From positions 62,001 through 126,000 of the forward strand of contig NZ_JBOJLM010000004.1 in NCBI RefSeq assembly GCF_050750585.1: a stretch of DNA of 64,000 bases, written 5' to 3'. This DNA comes from Salinimicrobium sp050750585 (GTDB lineage Bacteria > Bacteroidota > Bacteroidia > Flavobacteriales > Flavobacteriaceae). Each line of letters starts with the position of its first letter. The stretch's first letter is position 1. The position numbers and the translations under genes are program-made. Shown in pieces: positions 42,385-49,463 of the stretch. Under the pieces are notes generated by a model that was given only the letters and a program-made list of their open reading frames with translations, made no database searches and had not been told where the DNA came from.

Positions 42385-43584
42385 TTGAAGTTCCCCTTTT
42401 ACATAGCCCGCAGGTACTTGTTCTCAAAAAGCAGCAACAATGCCATCAACATCATTACCCTCATTGCGGCTATAGGGGTTTTTGCAGGGGCTTTTGCCCT
42501 CTTTATCGTACTTTCGGGCTTTACGGGCCTCAAAGACTTCAGCCTTTCTTTTTCTAACGAATACGATCCCGATCTCAAGGTGCTTGCGGCAACGGGAAAA
42601 ACGTTTAATTTTTCTTCGGAAGAAAAACAGGAGCTGGAAAATATCGGCGGAATTTCCACTTTTTCAGAAGTAATTGAAGAAAGGGTATTCCTTGATTTTA
42701 AGTCGAAGAATAAAACAGCCTACATCAAAGGTGTAGATGAGAATTTCCTGAAGGTGAACAAACTGGACAGTGCCGTAGGTATGGGAGGCTGGTTTCATCC
42801 TGAAGAAGCCCAGGTGGTGATTGGTAACACCATTTCTCACGAGCTCAACCTTGGCACCTTTGATTATATGAGCCTGCTGGAGATCATGGTGCCACGCCCC
42901 GGCAAAGGGCAGGTGCTTGATCCTACCACCGCCTTTAATTCAAAACGAGCAGTAGTATCGGGTATTTACAGCATCAACGAAGAACTGGATGGCAAATATG
43001 TGTTTGCTTCTATTGGCCTGGCGAGAGAGCTGCTTGACCTGAAACCTGACGAGATCACCGGACTCGAACTTAAACTAACCCCCAATGCCAATCCCGAAAC
43101 TGTAAAATCGGCTGTACAGGCAGTTCTTAATGACGATGTTGAAATTAAGAACAGGGCGCAACTCAACGATGCCCTCTACAAAATGCTGAATACCGAAAAC
43201 CTGGCCGTATACCTCATTTTCACCCTGGTTTTGATCATTGCGCTTTTTAATGTGGTGGGTTCTATTATCATGGTGATTTTAGACAAAAGAGAGAATATAA
43301 AGACGTTACACAGCCTTGGGGCCACGCCGGGACAAATCAAGAATATTTTCTTTACCCAGGGCGTATTTATGACACTTTTGGGAGGTAGCCTAGGCCTGCT
43401 TTTCTCTATTGCCGTGGTCTTTTTACAACTACAGTATGACCTGGTGATGATCACGCCCACCCTGCCTTATCCTGTAGCCATCACGTGGCAAAATATAGTG
43501 GTAGTGATGCTCACCATTACTGCGCTGGGCACTATGGCTTCTTATATTGCGGCAAGCCGAAGCAAAAAAGCTCTGGGCGCATAG
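42385..43584 (+). CDS. LolC/LolE-type ABC transporter permease
   Basis: The 399-aa inner-membrane protein starts at TTG 42385. It has one N-terminal helix (about 20-45), a MacB-like periplasmic domain (about 50-265) and three C-terminal helices (about 275-395), the FtsX/LolE topology. In Bacteroidetes this gene conventionally follows rbfA and is annotated as lipoprotein-releasing system permease. It would work with a LolD-type ATPase (not in window) to release lipoproteins for the outer membrane. Confidence 0.88.
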   Translation: MKFPFYIARRYLFSKSSNNAINIITLIAAIGVFAGAFALFIVLSGFTGLKDFSLSFSNEYDPDLKVLAATGKTFNFSSEEKQELENIGGISTFSEVIEERVFLDFKSKNKTAYIKGVDENFLKVNKLDSAVGMGGWFHPEEAQVVIGNTISHELNLGTFDYMSLLEIMVPRPGKGQVLDPTTAFNSKRAVVSGIYSINEELDGKYVFASIGLARELLDLKPDEITGLELKLTPNANPETVKSAVQAVLNDDVEIKNRAQLNDALYKMLNTENLAVYLIFTLVLIIALFNVVGSIIMVILDKRENIKTLHSLGATPGQIKNIFFTQGVFMTLLGGSLGLLFSIAVVFLQLQYDLVMITPTLPYPVAITWQNIVVVMLTITALGTMASYIAASRSKKALGA

Positions 43585-43666
43585 AGATGGAAACTAAATA
43601 ATAAAAGGGTATCTCAGTTTTATCTTGATGATAAGCTCATATCATTCCTGCAAGAAATATCTTCTG

Positions 43667-43724
43667 AAAATGCCATTTTTGATACCTTAGCAGCAGCTGG
43701 CCTTAAACGAACTGGTAGCCGGAA
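43667..43724. repeat. Left direct repeat flanking the parDE cassette
   Basis: This 58-bp segment is about 90% identical to 44390-44447 (five or six differences, all transitions). The right copy contains the last codons and stop of dusB (FSGYQFV), so this copy is a duplicated dusB 3' end, separated from the gene by parDE. Confidence 0.7.
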
Positions 43725-43744
43725 AACCTCTTTTATATATCGGG

Positions 43745-44043
43745 TTACTCCTGAATCCTGGTTTTAAGATCCATTCGTCCATGTAATATTCTTAGAATTT
43801 CAATTTTTTCTTCCTCAAGGCAGCGATAAAAGATTATATGTTCCCTCCATTTCATTCCGCGAAGATTTGGTAAAATGAGGTCATATACCTTTCCTAAATC
43901 CGGTAATTAGCCACCTCATTAAAACCTTTAAGGAGCACGTGGTAATATTCATCTGCCTGTTTTTCTGACCAATTCTCACAAGTGTATCTCCAAATGCTAT
44001 TAAGATCTTCAACAGCTTTTTTAGTGAGATAATACTTAGCCAT
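43745..44043 (-). pseudogene. parE: parE toxin with a frameshift
   Basis: ATG 44043 overlaps the parD stop by 8 bp. The first frame gives 49 residues (MAKYYLTKKAVEDLNSIWRY to EVANYRI) then TAG. From about 43900 a second frame continues with DLGKVYDLILPNLRGMKWRE, HIIFYRCLEEEKIEILRILH and GRMDLKTRIQE to TAA at 43747-43745. Joined, they make a normal RelE/ParE fold of about 100 residues. The span is 299 bases, one short of a full frame, so a single base was lost near 43891-43912. The toxin (a gyrase poison in ParE) should be inactive unless this is a sequencing error or programmed frameshift. Confidence 0.85.
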
Positions 44044-44287
44044 TCACTTTTCGGAATGATTTTAAAGACTGCAAATTCTTTTGAGCATCAAAATCATGAT
44101 CATAGCCACTGTCGATTCCCTCCTGAATAGCATTCTTTAGAAGAATTGCTTTAGTTTCTTCATTTTCCAGAAGTCTCAACCCTGCCCGTATAACCTCACT
44201 AACATTTTTATAGCGCCCGGCAGAAACCTGTTCCTGAACAAAGTCATCAAAATAATTTCCAAGTGAAATAGAAGTGTTCTTGCTCAT
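44036..44287 (-). CDS. parD: ParD-family antitoxin
   Basis: The 83-aa protein starts with a ribbon-helix-helix (KNTSISLGNYFDDFVQEQVS then RYKNVSEVIRAGLRLLE), typical of ParD/CopG antitoxins, followed by the toxin-binding tail (AIQEGIDSGYDHDFD). ParD binds its promoter and neutralises ParE. The downstream parE is frameshifted, so this antitoxin may be an orphan in practice. The pair is enclosed by direct repeats derived from the dusB 3' end. Confidence 0.9.
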   Translation of the reverse strand: MSKNTSISLGNYFDDFVQEQVSAGRYKNVSEVIRAGLRLLENEETKAILLKNAIQEGIDSGYDHDFDAQKNLQSLKSFRKVNG

Positions 44288-44389
44288 ATTTTTTAATCCA
44301 AATGTAAAGTATTAAAGTACCAAAAATTGGTAACAAACAAAAACAAATTCACATTTCCATAATAGGATAAGAGCAAAAATCAATGTTAA

Positions 44390-44447
44390 AAAATGCCATT
44401 TTTGACACCTTAGCAACAGCTGACTTTAAACGAACTGGTAGCCAGAA
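44390..44447. repeat. Right direct repeat, dusB 3' end
   Basis: This is the authentic dusB 3' end plus about 36 bp beyond the stop (44426-44428 is TAA on the minus strand). It is repeated at 43667-43724 on the other side of parDE. Both begin AAAATGCCATTTTTGA. Confidence 0.7.
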
Positions 44448-45418
44448 AATTCCTTTTCCACTTCATCGAAGGCAGCAAATACATCGGCGGCATCATCGCT
44501 GGTCACCATCTTTTGGCGGTAGTCCTTGAAGTGCGGAATTCCTTTAAAGTAATTGGTATAGTGTCTTCTGGTTTCAAAAACACCCAGCTTCTCCCCTTTC
44601 CAGTCAATTGCCATTTGCAGGTGGCGGCGGGCAGCATCAAGACGCTCTTCCATGGTAGGAGGCGCAAGGTGTTCTCCGGTTTTGAAGAAATGTTTTACTT
44701 CTTTAAAGAACCAGGGATAGCCAATGCTGGCCCGGCCAATCATCGCACCATCCAATCCATATTTGTCGCGCATCTCTACAGCTCTTTCGGGCGTGTCTAC
44801 GTCGCCGTTACCAAAGATTGGAATATGCATACGCGGATTGTTCTTTACTTCGGAAATAGGCCTCCAATCGGCTTCTCCCTTGTACATCTGCACCCGGGTG
44901 CGGCCGTGAATTGATATTGCGCTGGCGCCTACATCCTGAAGTCTTTCAGCGACTTCCACAATCTTGATGGAATCGGCATCCCAGCCGAGTCGGGTTTTTA
45001 CAGTTATGGGTAGGTTGGTATGTTTTACCATAGCCTCGGTAAGAGAGACCATCAATGGAATATCTTTTAGGATCCCTGCACCGGCACCTTTTGAAACTAC
45101 CTTTTTGACAGGGCAGCCAAAGTTAATATCGATAATATCGGGACCAGACTTCTCCACAATCTCAACCGATTGCAGCATGGATTCCAGGTTGGCTCCAAAG
45201 ATCTGAATGCCCACAGGTCTTTCTTTTTCGTAGATATCAAGCTTCATAACGCTCTTTGCGGCATCACGAATAAGCCCTTCCGAAGAAATGAATTCGGTAT
45301 ACACCACATCGGCGCCCTGTTCCTTGCACAATGCCCGAAACGGCGGATCGCTCACATCTTCCATTGGTGCTAACAACAATGGAAATTCTCCTACATCTAT
45401 GTTTCCTATTTTCGCCAA
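44426..45418 (-). CDS. dusB: tRNA-dihydrouridine synthase
   Basis: The 330-aa TIM-barrel flavoenzyme reduces uridine in the tRNA D-loop with NADPH and FMN. It starts at TTG 45418 (MAKIGNIDVGEFPLLLAPME). Family signatures are PLLLAPMEDVSD, IDINFGCPVKKVVSKGAGAG with the catalytic Cys, TVKTRLGWD, HGRTR and GNGDVDTPERA. Length is normal for DusB. Its 3' end has been duplicated beside the parDE cassette but the gene is complete. Confidence 0.95.
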   Translation of the reverse strand: MAKIGNIDVGEFPLLLAPMEDVSDPPFRALCKEQGADVVYTEFISSEGLIRDAAKSVMKLDIYEKERPVGIQIFGANLESMLQSVEIVEKSGPDIIDINFGCPVKKVVSKGAGAGILKDIPLMVSLTEAMVKHTNLPITVKTRLGWDADSIKIVEVAERLQDVGASAISIHGRTRVQMYKGEADWRPISEVKNNPRMHIPIFGNGDVDTPERAVEMRDKYGLDGAMIGRASIGYPWFFKEVKHFFKTGEHLAPPTMEERLDAARRHLQMAIDWKGEKLGVFETRRHYTNYFKGIPHFKDYRQKMVTSDDAADVFAAFDEVEKEFSGYQFV

Positions 45419-45768
45419 AACAACTGTTTTTCAGGCTGCAAAAATAATGAAATTTATTTAGTGGATAGTCTTTAGTCGATAGACGGTAGAAGGCTCATTT
45501 TTAAACAAAACTCATTAAAGCTATGAACAGGGCCAGGAAGAAATTCACCCATTCGTCCTTTTTCTTTTTAAATATAAATCTGATTAGAATTTGGTACCTG
45601 AATTTATCTTTTTCAAAACACTTCTAACTTCGTCCTTCTAAAATCGTACTTCAATTGTTTCCCGCTGATATCGCAGATTTCCGCAGAAAAAGACTTTTCT
45701 GATATGGCTATAAAATTCATCCGGGTCACCAGCACATTATTCAATATACCTTATACAATATACATTTT
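45419..45768. other. Noncoding stretch with a small CGCAGA-type repeat
   Basis: No gene is seen. CGCTGAT, CGCAGAT and CGCAGA follow each other at 45663-45687, a short tandem repeat type that is often dispersed in Bacteroidetes genomes. The rest is AT-rich, with no clear terminator for the receptor gene that ends at 45769. Confidence 0.4.
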
Positions 45769-48183
45769 TTAGATCCTGTCTCTTTCAGCTGCTTCTATAG
45801 CTCTTTGGTTATCGCTGAGCCTGAAGTTTCCGAAGTTATATTTGAATCCTACACGTATATAGCGGGTTTCTGGTCTTGGATAGTAGCCGTTGTCCTGGTT
45901 GAGATATCGTGATTTAAGCCAGGTATTGGTCTCATCAAGCAGGTCTTCTACATTCACGCTAACCTCAGCGCGATTGTTCCACAGGGTTTTGCGAAGCCCC
46001 AGGGAAAGCGTGGTCATTGGATCCATTTTATAGGAGCCGCTAAGCCAATCGGATATATAAGTAAGACTTAATTCTCCTGTGAGCGTACCGTCTTTAGAAA
46101 TAATAATATTGTTGTAGAGGCTTCCGTAGAAACCATCTATCTTTAAAGTCACCGGCACATCACCGCTTTCAATAGCTACAAAAGTACGTTCCTCGTTAAA
46201 GAGGGAAACGTAAGCGTATGCATACCACCAATTAGCAACAGAACGCCCGTGAGTAATGTCAATTCCTACAGATTTACTCTCCAGTAAATTCATACTCACC
46301 CTGCGAATAAGCATTTGCTCATTGTCCTGAAAGCTGAGGGTTTGGGGAGTTTCCCCGCTATCCCTATAATAAAGATCGAAGAAATACTCATTTTTGAGGG
46401 CATAGCTCAGGGTAAAGTTATTGCTAATGGAAGCCTCCAGATTTGGATTACCCGAGTTATAATCAAATTCTGTAAGATAGTATCTAAACGGGTTCAGGCT
46501 TTCGTACCTGGGCCGCTGAATCCTTCGGCTGTAGTCAAAGGTAAGGCTGTGATTATCACTAAAGCTGTGCTGCAGGTAAAACGTGGGGAACAATTCAAAA
46601 TACTCCCGGGTGTCGATCTGCTCCATTGATCTCGAATCTCCAGTACGATCTGTATATTCCCCTCTCAAACCACCTTTGACACTCCACTTCTCCCAGTCTT
46701 TTGCCAGAGAGAAATATGCAGCATAAATATTTTCATCGTAGAGAAAATTATCTGACTGATCTTCGTCAAATAAATAAGTCCCGGTCTCGGGAGCCATACG
46801 GAAGTAGTCTATCCCGCTTTCAGAAGTAATAACGGAAGCTTTTATTCCGCTTTCAAAGCTGGTACTGCCTATGGGCGTGATAAAATCCAGCTGACCTGTA
46901 AAAATTTCGATTCCCTGTTGCGCTTCAGTAGTAAAAGCGTAATTGGAAGTAGTAGCATCAAGATCTACAATACTTGTATTTATTCCCTGTTCCCTGTCCT
47001 GATCATAGCGGGTATAATGTGCTTTTGCAGAAACCTGCGCACCGGGTTTGTCTAATAAATGTTTAAATTCAAGATCAAGCGCCACATTAGAAACATCCTC
47101 CTCAAGTTCACTTTTGGTAATGAGGTTTTCTACTTCCTCATTCGTTTCATAGACCCTGGTAAAAACATTGTTATTAAATGTCTCATTGGGTGAATACGTA
47201 AGACTGGAAGAGAAATTAAGAATGTTGTTATCATCAAAATTATAGTCGAGCAGTATGTTCGCATTATGAGCATTTGACTGCGTAGTGCGATCAAAATTAG
47301 TTTCCCAGCGGTTTACGATATTGTCAGCTCCATCTCGAAAGTTGATGTAGCTATCGTCCTCTTTATATTCCTTGCGGGTAGAGTTGGTGTAATTTCCGAA
47401 GAGATTGAGTTTATCAGTTTTATAATAATGGCTGGTCCCGACCTGGAATTTAGGATAGATCGCCTGCGTCCATGCCCCGTTAATATTTCCTTTATAACCC
47501 GGTGCAATACTTTTGGTGGTGACAATGTTAAGAATAGCACCTCCTTCGGCATCATATCGAGATGGTGGCGTGGTGATTACCTCAATAGATTTGATATTTT
47601 CTGCTGAATAATTTTCGAGCAGGGTTTGTAATTCGGAAGCGGTTAGTTGCACCTTTCGGTCGTTGATATAAACCTGCACGCTCTGATTTCTCACCATGAG
47701 AGAATTGCCAGAGAGGATCACCCCGGGTGTCTTTTTTAAAATATCCCAGGAACTACCTGTTGAAAGTGTAGTATTCTCCACGCTAAAAACCAGGCGGTCA
47801 ACTTCTCTTTTTACTGAAGGATTCTTATAATTTATGGAGACTTCGTTAAGTGTAGCGGTGTTCTCCTTCAGGGTAATGTCGCCTAATTGCTTATTACCCG
47901 TGACCTCAATATGTTGTAACAGGTCTTCAAATCCAACAAAACTTATTTTAAGCAGGTAATTATCTTCCGCTACAGATTTAAGAGAGAAGCGCCCATCTTC
48001 TGAAGAGACGGCTCCCCGATATACAGTTGTAGAATCTTGAGCATTAAATAATATTACATTAGCAAAAGCAACAGGTTCCCCCGAAGCATCGAGAGTGCGA
48101 CCTTCAACAGAATGCTGGCTTAAAGCCGAAAAAGAACAGAAAAATAAGAACAGGCACAGTGGGAGGCTGTATAATTTGGTCAT
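45769..48183 (-). CDS. TonB-dependent receptor-like outer-membrane beta-barrel protein
   Basis: The 804-aa protein has a signal peptide (about 1-22), a CarboxypepD_reg-like domain (about 23-105, VEGRTLDASGEPVAFANVIL), a plug-like domain (about 120-220, with TPGVILSGNSLMVRNQSVQV) and a beta-barrel (about 230-804) of the 'outer membrane beta-barrel family' type. It resembles TonB receptors but I see no SusD partner gene, so it is probably not a polysaccharide uptake locus. The ligand may be a peptide, metal chelate or other small molecule. It has its own promoter with a palindrome. Confidence 0.88.
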   Translation of the reverse strand: MTKLYSLPLCLFLFFCSFSALSQHSVEGRTLDASGEPVAFANVILFNAQDSTTVYRGAVSSEDGRFSLKSVAEDNYLLKISFVGFEDLLQHIEVTGNKQLGDITLKENTATLNEVSINYKNPSVKREVDRLVFSVENTTLSTGSSWDILKKTPGVILSGNSLMVRNQSVQVYINDRKVQLTASELQTLLENYSAENIKSIEVITTPPSRYDAEGGAILNIVTTKSIAPGYKGNINGAWTQAIYPKFQVGTSHYYKTDKLNLFGNYTNSTRKEYKEDDSYINFRDGADNIVNRWETNFDRTTQSNAHNANILLDYNFDDNNILNFSSSLTYSPNETFNNNVFTRVYETNEEVENLITKSELEEDVSNVALDLEFKHLLDKPGAQVSAKAHYTRYDQDREQGINTSIVDLDATTSNYAFTTEAQQGIEIFTGQLDFITPIGSTSFESGIKASVITSESGIDYFRMAPETGTYLFDEDQSDNFLYDENIYAAYFSLAKDWEKWSVKGGLRGEYTDRTGDSRSMEQIDTREYFELFPTFYLQHSFSDNHSLTFDYSRRIQRPRYESLNPFRYYLTEFDYNSGNPNLEASISNNFTLSYALKNEYFFDLYYRDSGETPQTLSFQDNEQMLIRRVSMNLLESKSVGIDITHGRSVANWWYAYAYVSLFNEERTFVAIESGDVPVTLKIDGFYGSLYNNIIISKDGTLTGELSLTYISDWLSGSYKMDPMTTLSLGLRKTLWNNRAEVSVNVEDLLDETNTWLKSRYLNQDNGYYPRPETRYIRVGFKYNFGNFRLSDNQRAIEAAERDRI

Positions 48184-48225
48184 GCAATTTGATGGTTAGT
48201 GCTTGATAAAGTTAACAAAATCAAA

Positions 48226-48256
48226 CAAATATAGCATATATGCGCTAAGAACAAAA
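48226..48256 (-). promoter_or_regulatory. Receptor promoter with an embedded palindrome
   Basis: On the minus strand TTTG (48255-48252), an 18-bp spacer and TATATTTG (48233-48226) form a good promoter 43 bp before the receptor ATG. GCATATATGC (48234-48243) is a perfect palindrome in the spacer, next to the -7 box, suggesting repression. Confidence 0.5.
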
Positions 48257-48363
48257 TATTTTTGCTGCTGCTGTTGCATGGGCTAACTTCTCTTTACTCA
48301 AGTTGTTGTGCCTCTGAAAAAATTATGTGCTATTGATAGAAGCTCTCAAGAATTTAAGGGGAA

Positions 48364-49053
48364 CTAGAGTAGTAAGTGTAAGATAACAGGAGTGACTATT
48401 GCAGTCACTATACCATTGAGACACATGGCAATTCCGCTATAGACGCCGGGAATTTTTCCTTCCTCAATCGCCCGGGCAGTGCCTATTCCATGAGCTGCCG
48501 TGCCAAGCGCCGCACCTATTGCTCTTTGATTGGTAATACCCATTTTGTTTAAAAAGTACAGACCAAATACGTTTCCAAAAACCCCTACCGCTATTACGAT
48601 GCCTGCAGTAATATCGGGGATTCCTCCTACGTTCTTGGTGATTTCTATGGCAATAGGTGTGGTAACAGATTTGGAGGCCAAAGACTGGATCAAAAACATC
48701 GGCATTTCAAGGAGAAGCAGGAAGACAACAATACTTACTACACCGCAAATTCCTCCAATGACCACAGCAATGGTAAGCAACCTGAGATCCTTCCGCAGCT
48801 CTTCATACTTCTCGTAAAAAAAAGCACCTAAAGCAACTACTGCCGGACCTAGAAAATAAGTCAGAATTTTTCCTCCCTTGTTATAAGCCTCAAAAGGAAT
48901 ATCGAAAATCTTAAGAAATACTATTATTCCCACAATAGCAAGAAGAACAGGATTAAGAAATGCTATTTTAAATCTCTTTATTCTTCCGGCTAAAGCATAA
49001 AAAACCAAGGTTATCCCGATGCCAAAAATAGCCCACAGAAAAGAGAAGTTCAT
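48364..49053 (-). CDS. lrgB: LrgB/CidB-family membrane protein
   Basis: The 229-aa protein is highly hydrophobic with about seven helices and contains the LrgB signature KSVTTPIAIEITKNVGGIPD and GTAAHGIGTARAIEEG. It is encoded with LrgA, whose gene overlaps by 4 bp. The family was linked to murein hydrolase control and, in plants and some bacteria, to glycolate or pyruvate export. Export of a small carboxylate is the better-supported modern view. Confidence 0.92.
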   Translation of the reverse strand: MNFSFLWAIFGIGITLVFYALAGRIKRFKIAFLNPVLLAIVGIIVFLKIFDIPFEAYNKGGKILTYFLGPAVVALGAFFYEKYEELRKDLRLLTIAVVIGGICGVVSIVVFLLLLEMPMFLIQSLASKSVTTPIAIEITKNVGGIPDITAGIVIAVGVFGNVFGLYFLNKMGITNQRAIGAALGTAAHGIGTARAIEEGKIPGVYSGIAMCLNGIVTAIVTPVILHLLL

Positions 49054-49427
49054 TTTCCCGTTTTTTGAAGAATTATGGCTGTAACATATAAAGTTAGCAG
49101 GGTACTGGCAATTACAGCAATTGAAAGGGGCAGCCAGTATGATTTTATCATATCAAAATAAACCATCAAACCCACCCCGTAAGGAATAAAGAACACCACC
49201 AGAAACTCTATGAGTTTATCTGCTGCCGGTTTGATTGCGCTCAAGGGCGCCCATTTGTATTTAAGCGCCACAAAAAGCAGCACCATCCCTATTATATTTC
49301 CCCCAACAGGCAGAGCAAAAAGATAACTTATCAACTCTCCCATGAGCAGAAAAAGCAAAATAAAAAAGAATGCTTTAAGTCTCGCCCAGGAGAAAAGATC
49401 TTTAAGGTAGTTCAGTATTTTATACAA
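49050..49427 (-). CDS. lrgA: LrgA/CidA-family membrane protein
   Basis: The 125-aa protein starts with TTG 49427 and has four hydrophobic segments with the family motifs FALPVGGNIIGMVLLF and IKPAADKLIEFLVVFFIPYGVG. It is a holin-like small membrane protein that acts together with LrgB. The 4-bp overlap (49050-49053) shows translational coupling. The pair lies 36 bp beyond the GH3 gene on the same strand, so it may be read from the same transcript. Confidence 0.92.
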   Translation of the reverse strand: MYKILNYLKDLFSWARLKAFFFILLFLLMGELISYLFALPVGGNIIGMVLLFVALKYKWAPLSAIKPAADKLIEFLVVFFIPYGVGLMVYFDMIKSYWLPLSIAVIASTLLTLYVTAIILQKTGK

Positions 49428-49463
49428 TCTTACATATTAAGAAATCACAGGTCTCAAAAATAG

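Noticed and set aside
265..44405. AAAATGCCATTTTTGA as a dispersed mobile repeat
   Set aside because: It occurs at 265-280 and in both dusB repeats, but similar strings also occur by chance inside genes near 54117 and 60447, so three copies are weak evidence.
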